Source: Boesenbergia rotunda (taxonomy: Eukaryota; Streptophyta; Magnoliopsida; Zingiberales; Zingiberaceae). From it: 64,000 nucleotides of DNA. The position numbers and the translations under genes were made by a program. How positions within the stretch are numbered: the stretch's first letter is position 1; every line of letters begins with the position of its first letter. Below are positions 54,345 through 64,000 of this stretch, one piece after another. Under the pieces are notes generated by a model, which ran no database searches, had not been told where the DNA came from, and saw only the letters and a program-made list of their open reading frames with translations. The stretch spans positions 62,001 through 126,000 of the forward strand of contig JAGFNQ010001117.1 in the NCBI GenBank assembly GCA_024364735.1, in the 5' to 3' direction.

Positions 54345-55220
54345 CGGATATATATATAATACGAACCGTTCATCGCATATTCATGCGAACTCAGGCTGCT
54401 TAGATTGAATCCAAGCGTCCCGATTGGATCCAAGCCCCTGGATTTGAGCGCATAGATTTATTTTTTATATAATTTATTTTTTCAGATATATTATATATAT
54501 TTAGGATTTATGAATTTAAGATTTAGGAGTTGAGTTATAGTGAATTTAAACCAATAAAGTTTTTCTTCTAGGGTTCAATTTTTCATCTTGGATTATAATG
54601 TCCTAAATAAAAAAATTTAGATACTCACATGGTATATTTTATAAATATATTGTTTAAGATTTTAGAATTTAAGGGATGAGTTATAGTGATTTTAAGTTAA
54701 TAAGATTTTTTTCCTTTAGGGGTTCAGTGTTCCCTCTTAAGTTTTAGTGCGCAAAATAAAAATTTTAGATTTCACGAGTTATATGATAGGATTAAGGAGT
54801 TATTTATTAAAAAAAGAAAAATGATCAAGACGCCTGGATCCACGGCGTGCACAGGTCCGCAACGGGTGGTCCATAACATATCTTTTATACATACACACGA
54901 AAATGATATACTGCGTGTCTTATCCTGCATGCCCATACACACTTGTATGTTAATCAATTGGTGAATCGACTGGGAGTCTATGCCTCAATCGATTGAGGTA
55001 CGTCGCGAGGCGTAGCGACGCGATTAATTATGATCGGATTCTGACTGTAATTCGGTCGGTATCCAATCCCCTTCTCCCCTAGGTTCATCAATCCTTCCGG
55101 GTTATAGTTTAGGTCGGGACAAGAAGGCCAGAGGCCACTGGCGCTGGGAGGCCCGACGCGCACAAGCAGCTCGATCACGTACGAGACGTCTCAATCAATT
55201 GGTGAATCGATTAGAGTAGG
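54342..55220. other. Repeat-rich spacer with MITE-core fragments
   Basis: 54480-54770 holds two diverged copies of a unit with GAGTTATAGTGA(A/T)TTTAA and TTTTCTTCTAGGGTTCA, also seen at 61070-61215. 54835-54880 resembles one end of the (TA)n-inserted element (GGTCCGCAACGGGTGGTCC). 55040-55150 carries a diverged core of the small foldback family (TTATAGTTTAGGTCGGGAC). TCAATTGGTGAATCGA is repeated at 54955 and 55194. No gene. Confidence 0.45.
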
Positions 55221-55340
55221 GTGTCATGCAGTGGCGTAACCAGAAATTTTAATAAGAGGGGGCGAATTCAATAAATTAACAAAAATAATACAATACTACG
55301 ACAATGTATAATAAAAGTCATATATTAGCTTCATATATTT

Positions 55341-58300
55341 TTACAATATCACTCTTCGAGATTTCATACTTTGAAAATGCTGAATAATAGCTTCATTATC
55401 AACGGTATCAAATACATCTCGCTCAATATATGGTATCAAACAATCATTTACCATATCATCTCCTAACCGATTTCGAAGTGATGTTTTGATTATTTTCATT
55501 GCTGAAAACACTCTTTCTACAGTTGCAGTTACAACAGGTAATAACAATGCTAATTTCAAAAGTAAATATACCAAAGGATACAGACGATGTTTCTTCAATT
55601 GAACCCTCCTTTTAGCAAGCTGGCTAATCCCCACAATCTCAGAAAATTGATTGCTACTCCGCATATCAAAAATAAAGTTATCAAGTTGATGCTCAAGATG
55701 CATTAACTCTATCGGGGAAAAATCTGATGGATAAAACTCAGCAAACTGAAGCAATCTTCTTTTATCATAAGCAGAGAATGAATTTGATGGATCAAGACAA
55801 GCCATACATAACAACAATTCTGTGTTCACCTCGTTAAATCGACTGTTCAACTCTTGAAGTTGCAAATCTATCCCTTCATAAAATGTTTCAACGCGGTAAT
55901 AGTGAAGATTTGTCCTTCCTTCAATATTTCGTCGTGATCTTCCATGAGTAACGAATAAGTCTTCCATATGCGGGGTGACTATCTCATATTTAACACAAAA
56001 TAAAGAAACTTCATTCAGTAACAAATCCCAATCATCATCTCTCATGGTCTGCAGTTGATGTTTGCTTGATCTTACAAGAATCATGGCATTTACAATGTCT
56101 TGATCTTTTCTTTGTAAAGCTTGTGATAAATCATTTGTGATTCCCAAGATATTCTTCATTAAGTGCATCTGAAATATAAACTCATATTTTCCAATCAATT
56201 CCAACAAATTATTTGCTTGTGCTCTTTGTGTAGGATCGGAATGCACGTGAGAGGGGGGGTGAATCACGTGTGTTTAAAAAAAATATATTTTTCAGAGTAA
56301 AAAGAATGTGTTCGTAAAGTCGTGCACATCGGAAACAAAAGAAACGATAAAAAACGAACACACAAAACACGAATGAGTTTTACTTCGTTCAGAGCCTTCG
56401 GCGACTCCTACTCGAAGGCCCAGGTCCCTCGAACCTTTTCTGTGGGCAATTCACTAAAACTCTCTACCGGAGACCCCCGGTAGAGTAGGCGAACACAGAA
56501 GATAGAGAGTGTGACAACCTCACACTCTCTAATAGAAATGAGTACAGATAATGCAGTAATAAAATCGTTACAAAAAAAAATTATCTGAATGAGTTTGGAT
56601 GTTAAGGGTGGTCTTCCAGCAGTAATTGGACGTAGACGAGTTGGAAGACAGGCCGTAGCAAAAGAGCGTGGAAGCACCGAGCGTGAAAGCGTGAAGAAGA
56701 GAAGATGGCGTGTTATTTTTTTCTGTGCTAATTCTCATGCTTTTTATAGAGGACTTCTCGAGCTTTGAGTTTCATCCAGATCCTATTTTTGTGCAGAGCT
56801 TTATCCATCATTTGAAGTAGCACAACTAATCTGCTTTATCCATCATTTGAATTTCTATTAACAAAAAAAATATAATAGGAATAGAAATTCATCTTACCCA
56901 AGCTGTGGATAATAATAATAGGAATGAATTTATTATTATTAATAAGAATAAATTTATTCTTTAATAGAATTTCAAATTAAAAAATAATGAGGAGTAATTT
57001 TGTAGAATTCACCTGCAAAATCAACTTAGTCCATATACCAAATAAATCCTGTAAACCAGAGTTAGTATAATAATAAAATGGACTAAAATGTGAAATATTC
57101 AAAGGTAATTAGATCCCGTCCACATCCGGACCTGGATCTAACCAGGACTCAACTTAGATCACCCAAATGGGTCTAAGTTGGACCGCGCCTAAAGTCCCAA
57201 AATGGGACCCGTCCTCACTAGTTCGCTCCTCCAGTGACTTACCTTACTTATCCTTTGTGCAGTTTTACTTGACTTCTTGACCTACCAGGACTTTTTGTCA
57301 GGACTCAACCACCCTGGTCTTTCTGCCAAGTCTCCACCAACTTGGTCTTCAGCCAGTTGTCAGGCCTTGCAGACCCAACTGGACTTTCTGCCAGGACTCA
57401 ACCATCCTGGACTTCAGCCTAGTGTCTGGTCCTAAGTCTTTCAACCCTGCACACTTGGTAAAGAGGTTAGAACCATAACAACCTAACTTTAACCTGTTTG
57501 TCATTCATCAAAACTTGAGTTTGACCGTTAGTGTAAACTACACCAACACTTTGCTTGTGATCTTTTCCCTCCTCTTCAACAAATAAAAGGACATCAATAA
57601 TTGAAGGATACAAGCATATCAAACTCAACAATGTATTATAATGTGAACCCCAACGTGTACTCCCAGCTCTTTTTAATGTCTTCTCTTGATTCATACCTTG
57701 TCCAGTGAAGATATCACCATTATAAATTTTTTTAATAACTTTTTCAAATTGTTTCTCACGAAGTATGTCTCTTCGCTTGCATGACGCTCCAACAATATTG
57801 TTTAATTGTGTAACAATGTCAAAAAATAGTAGAAATTTTCATGTGATTTTCAGCAACAACTACAAGTGTAAGTTGCAGTTGATGAGCAAAACAATGAACA
57901 TAATAAGCAGACTTATTCTCCATCATAATTAAGCTTTTTAAGCCATTAAATTCTCCTCTCATATTGCTAGCTCCATCATATCCTTGCCCTCGCAAATTAG
58001 ATATAGATAATCCATGTTGGCACAACAAAGAATCAATAGCAGTCTTAAGTGATAAGGCAGTACTTTCGCTTACATGTACAATGCCCAGAAAGCGTTCAAC
58101 AATATTTCCCCTTTCATCAACAAACCGTAAAGCAACTGCCATTTGTTCTTTAACAGATATATCACGAGCTTCATCAACTAATATAGTAAATAATTCATCA
58201 CCAAGATGTCCAAGAACAGAATTAGTAGTTAAATAGGCAATAGATCTGATAATATCTTGTTGAATATCAGGCGATGTCAATTTGAGATTTAAGGGAGCAT

Positions 58301-59036
58301 TGTCCAGTGTAACTCTATTGATATCCTCATTATGGTCGGCAAGAAATCTTAATAGTTCAAGAAAATTACCCTGATTGAGTGAGTTTGTTGATTCATCATG
58401 ACCACGAAATGCTAATCCTTGACGCACAAGAAATCTTATGCAATCAATTGATGCTGTCAAATGAACACGATAATCGGCAGCTACCTGACTAGATTGATTG
58501 ACCAAACAAGTTTCAATATGTTGTTTTTGATTCATCAAGTCATAAGCTGCCATCATACACCTATTGTGAATACTGTTCTGATTTCCAACATGTTCATGAA
58601 ATTTTTCTTTCTTTCTCCAATTTTTAAATCCCTCAGTAACAAAAGAATCTCCACCACTTTGACCACCATGATCTGCTTTGAATAAAAAACAATAAAGACA
58701 AAAAGCCGCGTCTTTTGCAATGCTATATTCTAGCCAATTAGGATGAAGACTAAACCATATAGCTCGAAATCTTCGTTTCTCCTTTGAACAAGAACACCAA
58801 GGAAATTCATAATTCTTAGGCTGAAACGGATCTTTTTGCAAATAGTAACGTCGAACAATCTCCCTTTCATTAACATTATACTCAAGGATATGCTTTCTTA
58901 GACCAGGATCACTAGGATACTCATTTGAGTCAACATTAGGAGGAGGCGGTGGAGGAGGCGGAGGAGGAGGTTGTGGAGGAGGAGATGATTTGTTTGAAGT
59001 AGGTTCATCACGTATTTTCTTAAAATATCTCAACAT
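55341..59036 (-). pseudogene. hAT transposase, TTF zinc finger/DUF4371 type, broken
   Basis: The first part starts at 59036 (MLRYFKKIRDE), runs through a poly-Pro tract and a TTF-type zinc-finger region (FPWCSCSKEKRRFRAIWF, FCLYCFLF), then DUF4371-like sequence with DEARDISVKEQMAVALRF and GQGYDGASNMRG, to a stop at 57819. Coding character continues in another frame from about 57825 (DIVTQLNN, RWGSHYNTL), a 1-nt shift at a run of six T. At 57553 the frame is cut by the solo LTR and resumes at 56223 (RAQANNLLELIGKYEF) to the hAT dimerisation region (TATVERVFSAMKIIKTSLRN) and stop near 55341. The acidic motif residues (DEARD, YDGA, ERVFS) are all still visible. Apart from the shift and insertion it looks intact, so inactivation may be fairly recent. 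Confidence 0.9.
56229..57548 (-). mobile_element. 1.32-kb solo LTR nested in the hAT transposase
   Basis: It begins TGTAGGATCGGAATGCACGT and ends AAACTACACCAACA on the + strand. Read on the minus strand it is TGTTGGTGTAG...TCCGATCCTACA, so both ends are TG...CA. The 5-bp direct repeat CTTTG at 56224-56228 and 57549-57553 is the target duplication. Joining the transposase sequence across it restores a continuous reading phase, which proves the exact limits. The sequence (AATGACAAACAGGTTAAAG, CACCCCCCCTCTCACGTGC) resembles LTRs of plant Ty1/copia SIRE-type elements as I remember them; that label is inference. No internal retroviral-like genes remain, so it is a recombined solo LTR. Confidence 0.9.
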
Positions 59037-59887
59037 TGTTATTTCACTTGATTGATCATCAACATAATATTTTAGAAACATAATCACATAATTTAATGAT
59101 TACCATTTTCCAATAATTTATATTAAAAATAAATAACAAACGAAATTGATAAAACTAACTTGAGAGTGAATGATCCTTTATTTTTCACATATATTGATAG
59201 ACATATTAAGTCAAATCAAACATCAAATTTGATTGTCAATAAAATTAATCGTATCAATATAACAAATCAAATATCTGTAAACATTTGACGACTAGCAAAT
59301 AAAATCATAAATATATGTAAAATTAACACTATAAATTTTTTAAATACTTAAATCAGTAATGAAAAGAAATCAAGTAAGAAAATGTTACCTCAATAAAAAA
59401 CGTTTGTTGTGGAGCTCTGACGAAGCGATGACGATAACCTTAGTAGCAAACGACAACGGCGCTAGCAACGACGTACGGTGTGCGGTGTGTCACGACAACG
59501 ACGTGGATGACAACGAAAACACTATGCGACGGAAGATTTTGAAGATAAAATTAGGATTGAAAAAAATAATATGAAAATTAGGGGAGGAAGAAGAATTTGA
59601 GAAAGAAAAAAAGAAAAGGAATTAGAGGAGGAAAAAAGAAAAAGGAAGAGGGCAAAATAAAGGTCCGAGAGGGAGGGAAAAATTTGCGAGAAGGAGGGAA
59701 AAATTTGCAAGAAGCGGTGTGAAAAAACCAAGAAGCGGCGTGAGAAAATAAAGACGTGAGAAACGGCGTGAGAAAAAAAAAAGAAAGAGGAAAGGTTTTC
59801 ATTGGTTTTTTCTCAAAAAGTCCAAATATTTTTAAATTTTATAACTAAGTCTTTTTTTATGTATCAGAATTAAGCCGTGGTGTCATG

Positions 59888-62091
59888 CACAGTCGCACAC
59901 GTGAAGATGCGCAATGTATCAGAATTAAGCCGGTAGACCATGCGAGCATACTGCCATGTTTTTCTTTTCTTTTTTTTTGATTTTTTTAATTTACAAATAT
60001 GTCATTTTAGATTTTATCTTTAGGAGACAGACATCTAATTAAGAAGTTATCATTGTTCATCTTAGTAGGTTATTAACGAAAATTTTACCGCATCGACAAT
60101 CATAGAAAATAATTCCGAATCGGAAAACTTTGAAAACTTAAGCTACATTTGATTTAAGTATTTTTTGTTTTTATTTTCTAAGAAATGTGATTTCTTAGAA
60201 GATATTTGATTTACATTTACCATCTCTATTATATATATATATATATAATTTTTTGAAAAATTAAAAAATATTTAAAAATCATTTTCTAAAAAATAAGAAG
60301 ATATATTTTTCTAAAAAATAAAAAGAGAAAACTCTCAAACCAAATACTCCCTTGGGGTTTTCTACTATTCTGTGATTAACAATAATTTTTTTCCAAAATT
60401 ATACGGCATCCGCCACCATGCGCGAGGAGGCGACAAAGTCGAGTAGGCAATGATGATGAGTAGCTGATGAAGGCGAGCAGGCCGCAACCACAAAGCAATG
60501 GCGACCGAGGTTGACCATCACTGGGACGAAGCAACGATGACCCAGGGCCGTAAGATTCTGCCGCGAATAGCATCCTACAATGAAACCATGGAGGACAGCG
60601 TCCTTGTCGACGAGCAGCGATAGCGGAGACGACGTTGGTGGTTCGTGAAGGAGGCGACTCCTATGGCTTATAGAAGAGGTGACTCAAGTGATCACGCGGG
60701 TGAGGGAGCAGCGACGCAGTTAAAATTGACGCAATAAAATCATTAGGGCGAATCAACAGAAGGAAGAATTAAAAACTTTAATCAAATTTCTAATTTTATT
60801 TTAATTATATTTTAAAAATATATAAATTTATTTTAAATTTTAAACTTTATAAAATCATTTATATTTATTCATTATATATATTATCAACTTATTTAATTAA
60901 AATTATTATTATTATTATTTTAATTTATTTTAAAAGTTTATAAAATATGAAATTTAACTATAGTAAAGGTAAAATTATGTTATAATATAATCGAACCTAA
61001 TAATATTAGGCCATATTTTATTCATTTAGAGTTCATGTTTGAGGATAAAAAATTTTAGATACACTGAGATATATTATATATATTTAAGATTTTAAATTTT
61101 AAAGTTTAAAATTGGATTATAATGAATTTAAAATTAATAAAAATTTTCTTTTAGGGTTTAGACTTCTAATTATAGTGTTTAAGATATAAAAATTTAGATA
61201 CTCGTATATCTAATATATATATATTTAAGATTTAAAAAATTATTATTTAAATAAAATGATTCCATGTGCTTAGATTAATGTAAACAAAAATCACGCGTGC
61301 GCACAACCTTGATATCTTGCACCTGTGAGCCTCCTTATAGGCAGGGATGCCCGAATGAACTCCAAGACTCTTAATTAATATGTATATATATAAATGAGTC
61401 TCTTAACTAATATGCTCATAAATTTTTTAACGATCATGCTCTCAAGAATCTAAAACGAGCATATATTCTCGAGACTCTAAATGAATATGTTTACATGCTC
61501 ACACGAACTAAATATTATTAAGTTTGAGTTCGACTCGATAATATATTTACACTCAAATAAGATTCAATTTCCGTTTATCAACTTAATTGAACGAATTCGA
61601 ATAAACTTTTTTCCAAATCTAGACTCAAATAATTCATGAATTACTTAACTGATTTACATCCCTATTGATAGTGAACTCTAAGGCCTTGTTTACTCCGAAA
61701 CGCGGATGCTAAAAACGATTGATTACACATTAATCGATGTCTCTTCCCTTGTTTACTTGCGCAAGAAAAAAGCATGATGGATGGATTTTAAATTCATCCG
61801 CGGATCACATTTTGCTTATTTTCGCATCCACCCAAAAATGGACGAAACACCACATTCCATCTGTTCTCATCGTGTCACGGGCAAGACGCGACATTGTTGT
61901 GCAAGGCTAGGCCTCGCTGCAAGTTGCTAGCGAGTTTTGGCACGTGGACCGGGCTCAACTTCGTCACACAAGGCCTCACCGCGAGGTTGTAGTCAAAAGA
62001 AGATTCTTGGGGCCAAGCATCCAAGAGCATACTTCAGATGCCCCCACAAGAGCGCCACGGGGTAGGCGATGAAGCAAGTGCAGTGATACAA
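59888..62091. other. Intergenic region, no gene seen
   Basis: 60230-60246 is a short (TA)n. 60400-60720 is GC-richer with no domain. 60780-61260 is AT-rich and includes a third copy of the TTTTCTTTTAGGGTTTAG unit of 54.5 kb. 61680-62091 is mixed. No exon or RNA gene supported. Confidence 0.4.
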
Positions 62092-62312
62092 TCCCTTTGT
62101 CTTCGAAATCATGTATCGAAGAGAGAAGTTGATCGTCGGCACGCGGAGACAAAGGCCAAGGAGCTCTGCTCCCTCTCCTCCTCTATGCTCAAGCCCATGT
62201 GATCCCCCTCTGTCTCGAAATCCTGTACAAAGGAGAGAAGCTGCTCGCCTACTTGGAGACAAACGCCAAGAAGCTCTGCTCCCTCTCCTCCTCCATGATC
62301 GAGCCCATGTAA
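62092..62312 (+). repeat. Tandem duplication of a coding-like fragment
   Basis: 62092-62201 and 62202-62312 are similar copies, each reading as TCGAAATC(A/C)TGTA, GAGAGAAG, GGAGACAAA.GCCAAG.AGCT, CTGCTCCCTCTCCTCCTC. The second reads EILYKGEKLLAYLETNAKKL then CSLSSSMIEPM and stop. The first contains the same peptide in two frames because of a small indel. The family is not recognised. It is probably a captured and duplicated gene fragment. Confidence 0.5.
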
Positions 62313-62426
62313 TCCGTTTCCACCTCAACAGTAGCAACTAGAAGCTCAATAGTAGCAATTGATCTTGATCCGACCACGCGACATTGACGACGACTCCATG
62401 TTGGATACGATTTTGATGCCATCGAT

Positions 62427-63202
62427 TGTTGAAAGTCAAGTTTGACTTCAAAATCGAAATCTACGTTTCGCGTAGATAAATCTGGACTATTTATTTGCTC
62501 AAAACCGAATAAGGGTGAATGAGAAATTAATTGTTCAAGATACGCTCAATGGTGGCTGTCGGATCAAAGATCTGGACAGATCGCAAGAAGGTGCGTTTTG
62601 GAGTGTCGGATCAAAGATCTGAATGTGAAAAGGGAGAATGGATCTGAGGCGTCGGATTAAATGTTCTAATCTGACAGTCAAGATCAAGATGGATCTGAAG
62701 AGTTATAACTCTTCAGATCTATAACTCTTCAGATCAAGGGACGAAATTAAATGACCTTTAAAGGGTTATACCCTTTCGTTATGAACGGTCCAGATCTGTC
62801 CGAATCAAAGGGTATTTATCTCTTCTCTCAATATAAATAGATCCCTCCACTAGATCATTTCATTCATTTAAGCATTGCAATCTATAAGCATTTGCACTCC
62901 TCCCTCTTCTGCATCGAGAGTCCGAGAAGCCTACGGAAGGTTCGCCGGTCTCGGAATTTGAAATGCCACTATTCCGAGACAGCGTCGTTTTATCTTGGAA
63001 ACGAATTGCTGCTATCCGTGAGCACCAGTAGCGGAGCAATATCGTTTTACGGATATAGTGTCCAACACTAGCCACGACGTGAAATACAAATCAGTTTGCT
63101 TCCTTCGAAAGCAACCTCCCGGAAGTTCCGACAGTCGTGAATCGACTAAGTCAAATACCGAGGAGATATATTCGGAATTATCGAAGGATTAAATCTCCAA
63201 CA
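62427..63202 (+). mobile_element. 5' LTR of a Ty1/copia retrotransposon (provisional limits)
   Basis: It starts TGTTGAAAGTCAAGTTTGAC and ends TTAAATCTCCAACA. A TATA box, ATATAAATAG, lies at 62831-62840, about two thirds of the way in, with a leader-like stretch after it. It is followed by a 157-bp leader and a gag frame in the expected order. The usual TGG-initial primer-binding site is not obvious directly after the LTR, so the right limit may be off. The second LTR lies outside the window. Confidence 0.6.
62831..62840 (+). promoter_or_regulatory. TATA box in the copia LTR
   Basis: ATATAAATAG precedes a C/T-rich stretch (ATCCCTCCACTAGATC) about 530 bp before the gag ATG. It probably starts the genomic transcript of the element. 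Confidence 0.6.
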
Positions 63203-63359
63203 TCGTAAAACGATATTGGTGCAATTATTATAAAATAATTGACGTCAAGAGGAATGGAAATGGAGACCTCTTGTATGTTAATTTGAGGTAGTAACCAACT
63301 ACACCACCACACCAAGTTAAGAAAATTAGCTCTACAATAAAGTTATTCGGCAAACTGAT

Positions 63360-64000
63360 ATGGCCAGAGTCAACAATGTACCAACCGCCGTCGTCCCTCA
63401 CGCCGAGAAGTCGAACGGAGCCGACTTCAAAATCAATGATATACCCACCATCGTCCCTCACGCCGAGAAGCTGGAGAAATTCAACGGAGCTGACTTCAAA
63501 AGATGGCAGCAAAAAATGTTGTTCTACCTAACCACGCTGAACCTTGTACAGTTCCTGCGTGAAGACCCGCCAGCCGCTACGGAAAATAATTCCGGGAGCC
63601 AGGCTGCTCGCGATGCGTGGTCATACGGAGACTTCCTGTGCGACAATTACGTTCTTAATGCGCTGGATAATGCGCTATATAACGTATATTGCATAATGGA
63701 GATGACTAAGTCACTGTGGGAATTGCTGGAGAAGAAATACAAAACCGAAAACGCCGGACTGAAGAAATTCATTGTCGGCCGGTTTTTGGATTTCAAAATG
63801 GTGGATTCCAAGAGCGTCACGTCTCAGGTCCAAGACATGCAACTGATAATGCATGATTTGGACGCCGAAGGAATGACGCTGAACGAGTCATTCAAAGTTG
63901 CTGCGGTAATCGAGAAACTCCCTCCGTCATGGAAGGATTTCAAAAATTACCTAAAGCACAAACAGAAGGAGATGGGACTTGAAGACCTCATCCTGCGGCT
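63360..64000 (+). CDS. Ty1/copia retrotransposon gag-pol polyprotein, 5' part
   Basis: An open frame from ATG 63360 runs off the right edge without a stop (213 codons seen). It carries the N-terminal gag region of copia elements: FNGADFKRWQQKMLFYLTTL, then DFLCDNYVLNALDNALYNVY, KSLWELLEKKYKTENAGL, VGRFLDFKMVDSKSV and KLPPSWKDFKNYLKHKQ. The segment VPHAEK...NGADFK occurs twice in the first 45 residues, a small in-frame duplication. Gag packages the element's RNA in virus-like particles; protease, integrase and reverse transcriptase would follow beyond the window. No disabling mutation is visible in this part. Confidence 0.9.
   Translation, partial: MARVNNVPTAVVPHAEKSNGADFKINDIPTIVPHAEKLEKFNGADFKRWQQKMLFYLTTLNLVQFLREDPPAATENNSGSQAARDAWSYGDFLCDNYVLNALDNALYNVYCIMEMTKSLWELLEKKYKTENAGLKKFIVGRFLDFKMVDSKSVTSQVQDMQLIMHDLDAEGMTLNESFKVAAVIEKLPPSWKDFKNYLKHKQKEMGLEDLILR

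Larger units (their letters stand above)
55229..59879 (-). mobile_element. hAT-superfamily DNA transposon, disrupted
   Basis: An 8-bp direct repeat GTGTCATG at 55221-55228 and 59880-59887 flanks the element, the size made by hAT transposases. The end at 55229 reads CAGTGGCGTAACCAGAAATT, the usual look of this TTF-type hAT group. The other end (inverted CACGGCTTAATTCTGA) is only a weak match and its last 19 bp are duplicated just outside (59915-59933), so this terminus is worn. Inside is a transposase pseudogene with a 1.32-kb solo LTR. Without the LTR the element is about 3.3 kb. Confidence 0.75.

Noticed and set aside
54095..54433. Frames rich in Tyr-Ile on both strands
   Set aside because: Same cause: (TA)n tract plus a non-coding TIR element.
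57467..57694. Separate 75-residue gene starting MNQEKTLK
   Set aside because: It is the middle of the hAT transposase frame; the last third is LTR sequence.
59037..59087. Upstream start MIMFLKYYVDD for the hAT transposase
   Set aside because: MLRYFKK at 59036 is the N-terminus usual for this group; the upstream residues look like untranslated leader.

Overview
The window is nuclear DNA of a flowering plant. The genes have GT-AG introns of 76 bp to about 3 kb, lie 1.4 to 14 kb apart, and are separated by AT-rich DNA full of transposon remains. Very GC-rich first exons (14-3-3, KRP, RBP45-like) that contrast with AT-rich introns, together with Tourist-like elements and poly(T)-tailed SINEs, suggest a monocot. 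The style would fit a Zingiberales-type genome, but I cannot prove the taxon from the sequence.

Six genes could be rebuilt exon by exon. They are a DTM1/SPC12-like signal peptidase complex protein (+, 3567-5992), a non-epsilon 14-3-3 protein (-, 14708-16863), a nuclear poly(A)-binding protein of the PABN type (+, 28096-30624, with a 1-nt frameshift in its coiled coil), a D-type cyclin (-, 32025-33450), an RBP45/RBP47-type three-RRM protein (-, 37864-45321) and a KRP/ICK-type CDK inhibitor (+, 50282-51140). Five read cleanly through every splice junction to a stop. The cyclin and the CDK inhibitor act on the same CDK complexes and lie 17 kb apart. The two RNA-binding proteins flank the cyclin. 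I see no operon-like or pathway cluster and no evidence of an undescribed enzymatic system.

The rest is a layered transposon landscape. 0-2.1 kb: LTR remains, a (TA)n-flanked insert and a foldback element. 6.3-7.1 kb: an LTR with a minisatellite. 8.2-10.6 kb: a scrambled repeat cluster cut by a foldback element with a 9-bp target duplication. 18.6-19.5 kb: two members of a small foldback family. 21.3-25.4 kb: Tourist/Harbinger-like elements nested inside one another. 25.85 and 52.85 kb: two copies of one tRNA-derived SINE with poly(T) tails. 35.85 kb: a different SINE with an 18-bp target duplication, followed by a perfect 117-bp tandem duplication. 46.6-48.6 kb: a segmental duplication around an LTR. 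53.9-54.3 kb: a TIR element embedded in a (TA)n microsatellite. 55.2-59.9 kb: a hAT transposon whose transposase gene carries a frameshift and a 1.32-kb solo LTR. 62.4-64 kb: the 5' end of a Ty1/copia retrotransposon that runs off the window.

Several exon-like fragments (7.9-8.2, 13.8-14.4, 31.2-31.4 and 34.6-34.8 kb) have coding character and splice signals but could not be assigned to a family. No rRNA genes, standalone tRNA genes or CRISPR arrays were seen.
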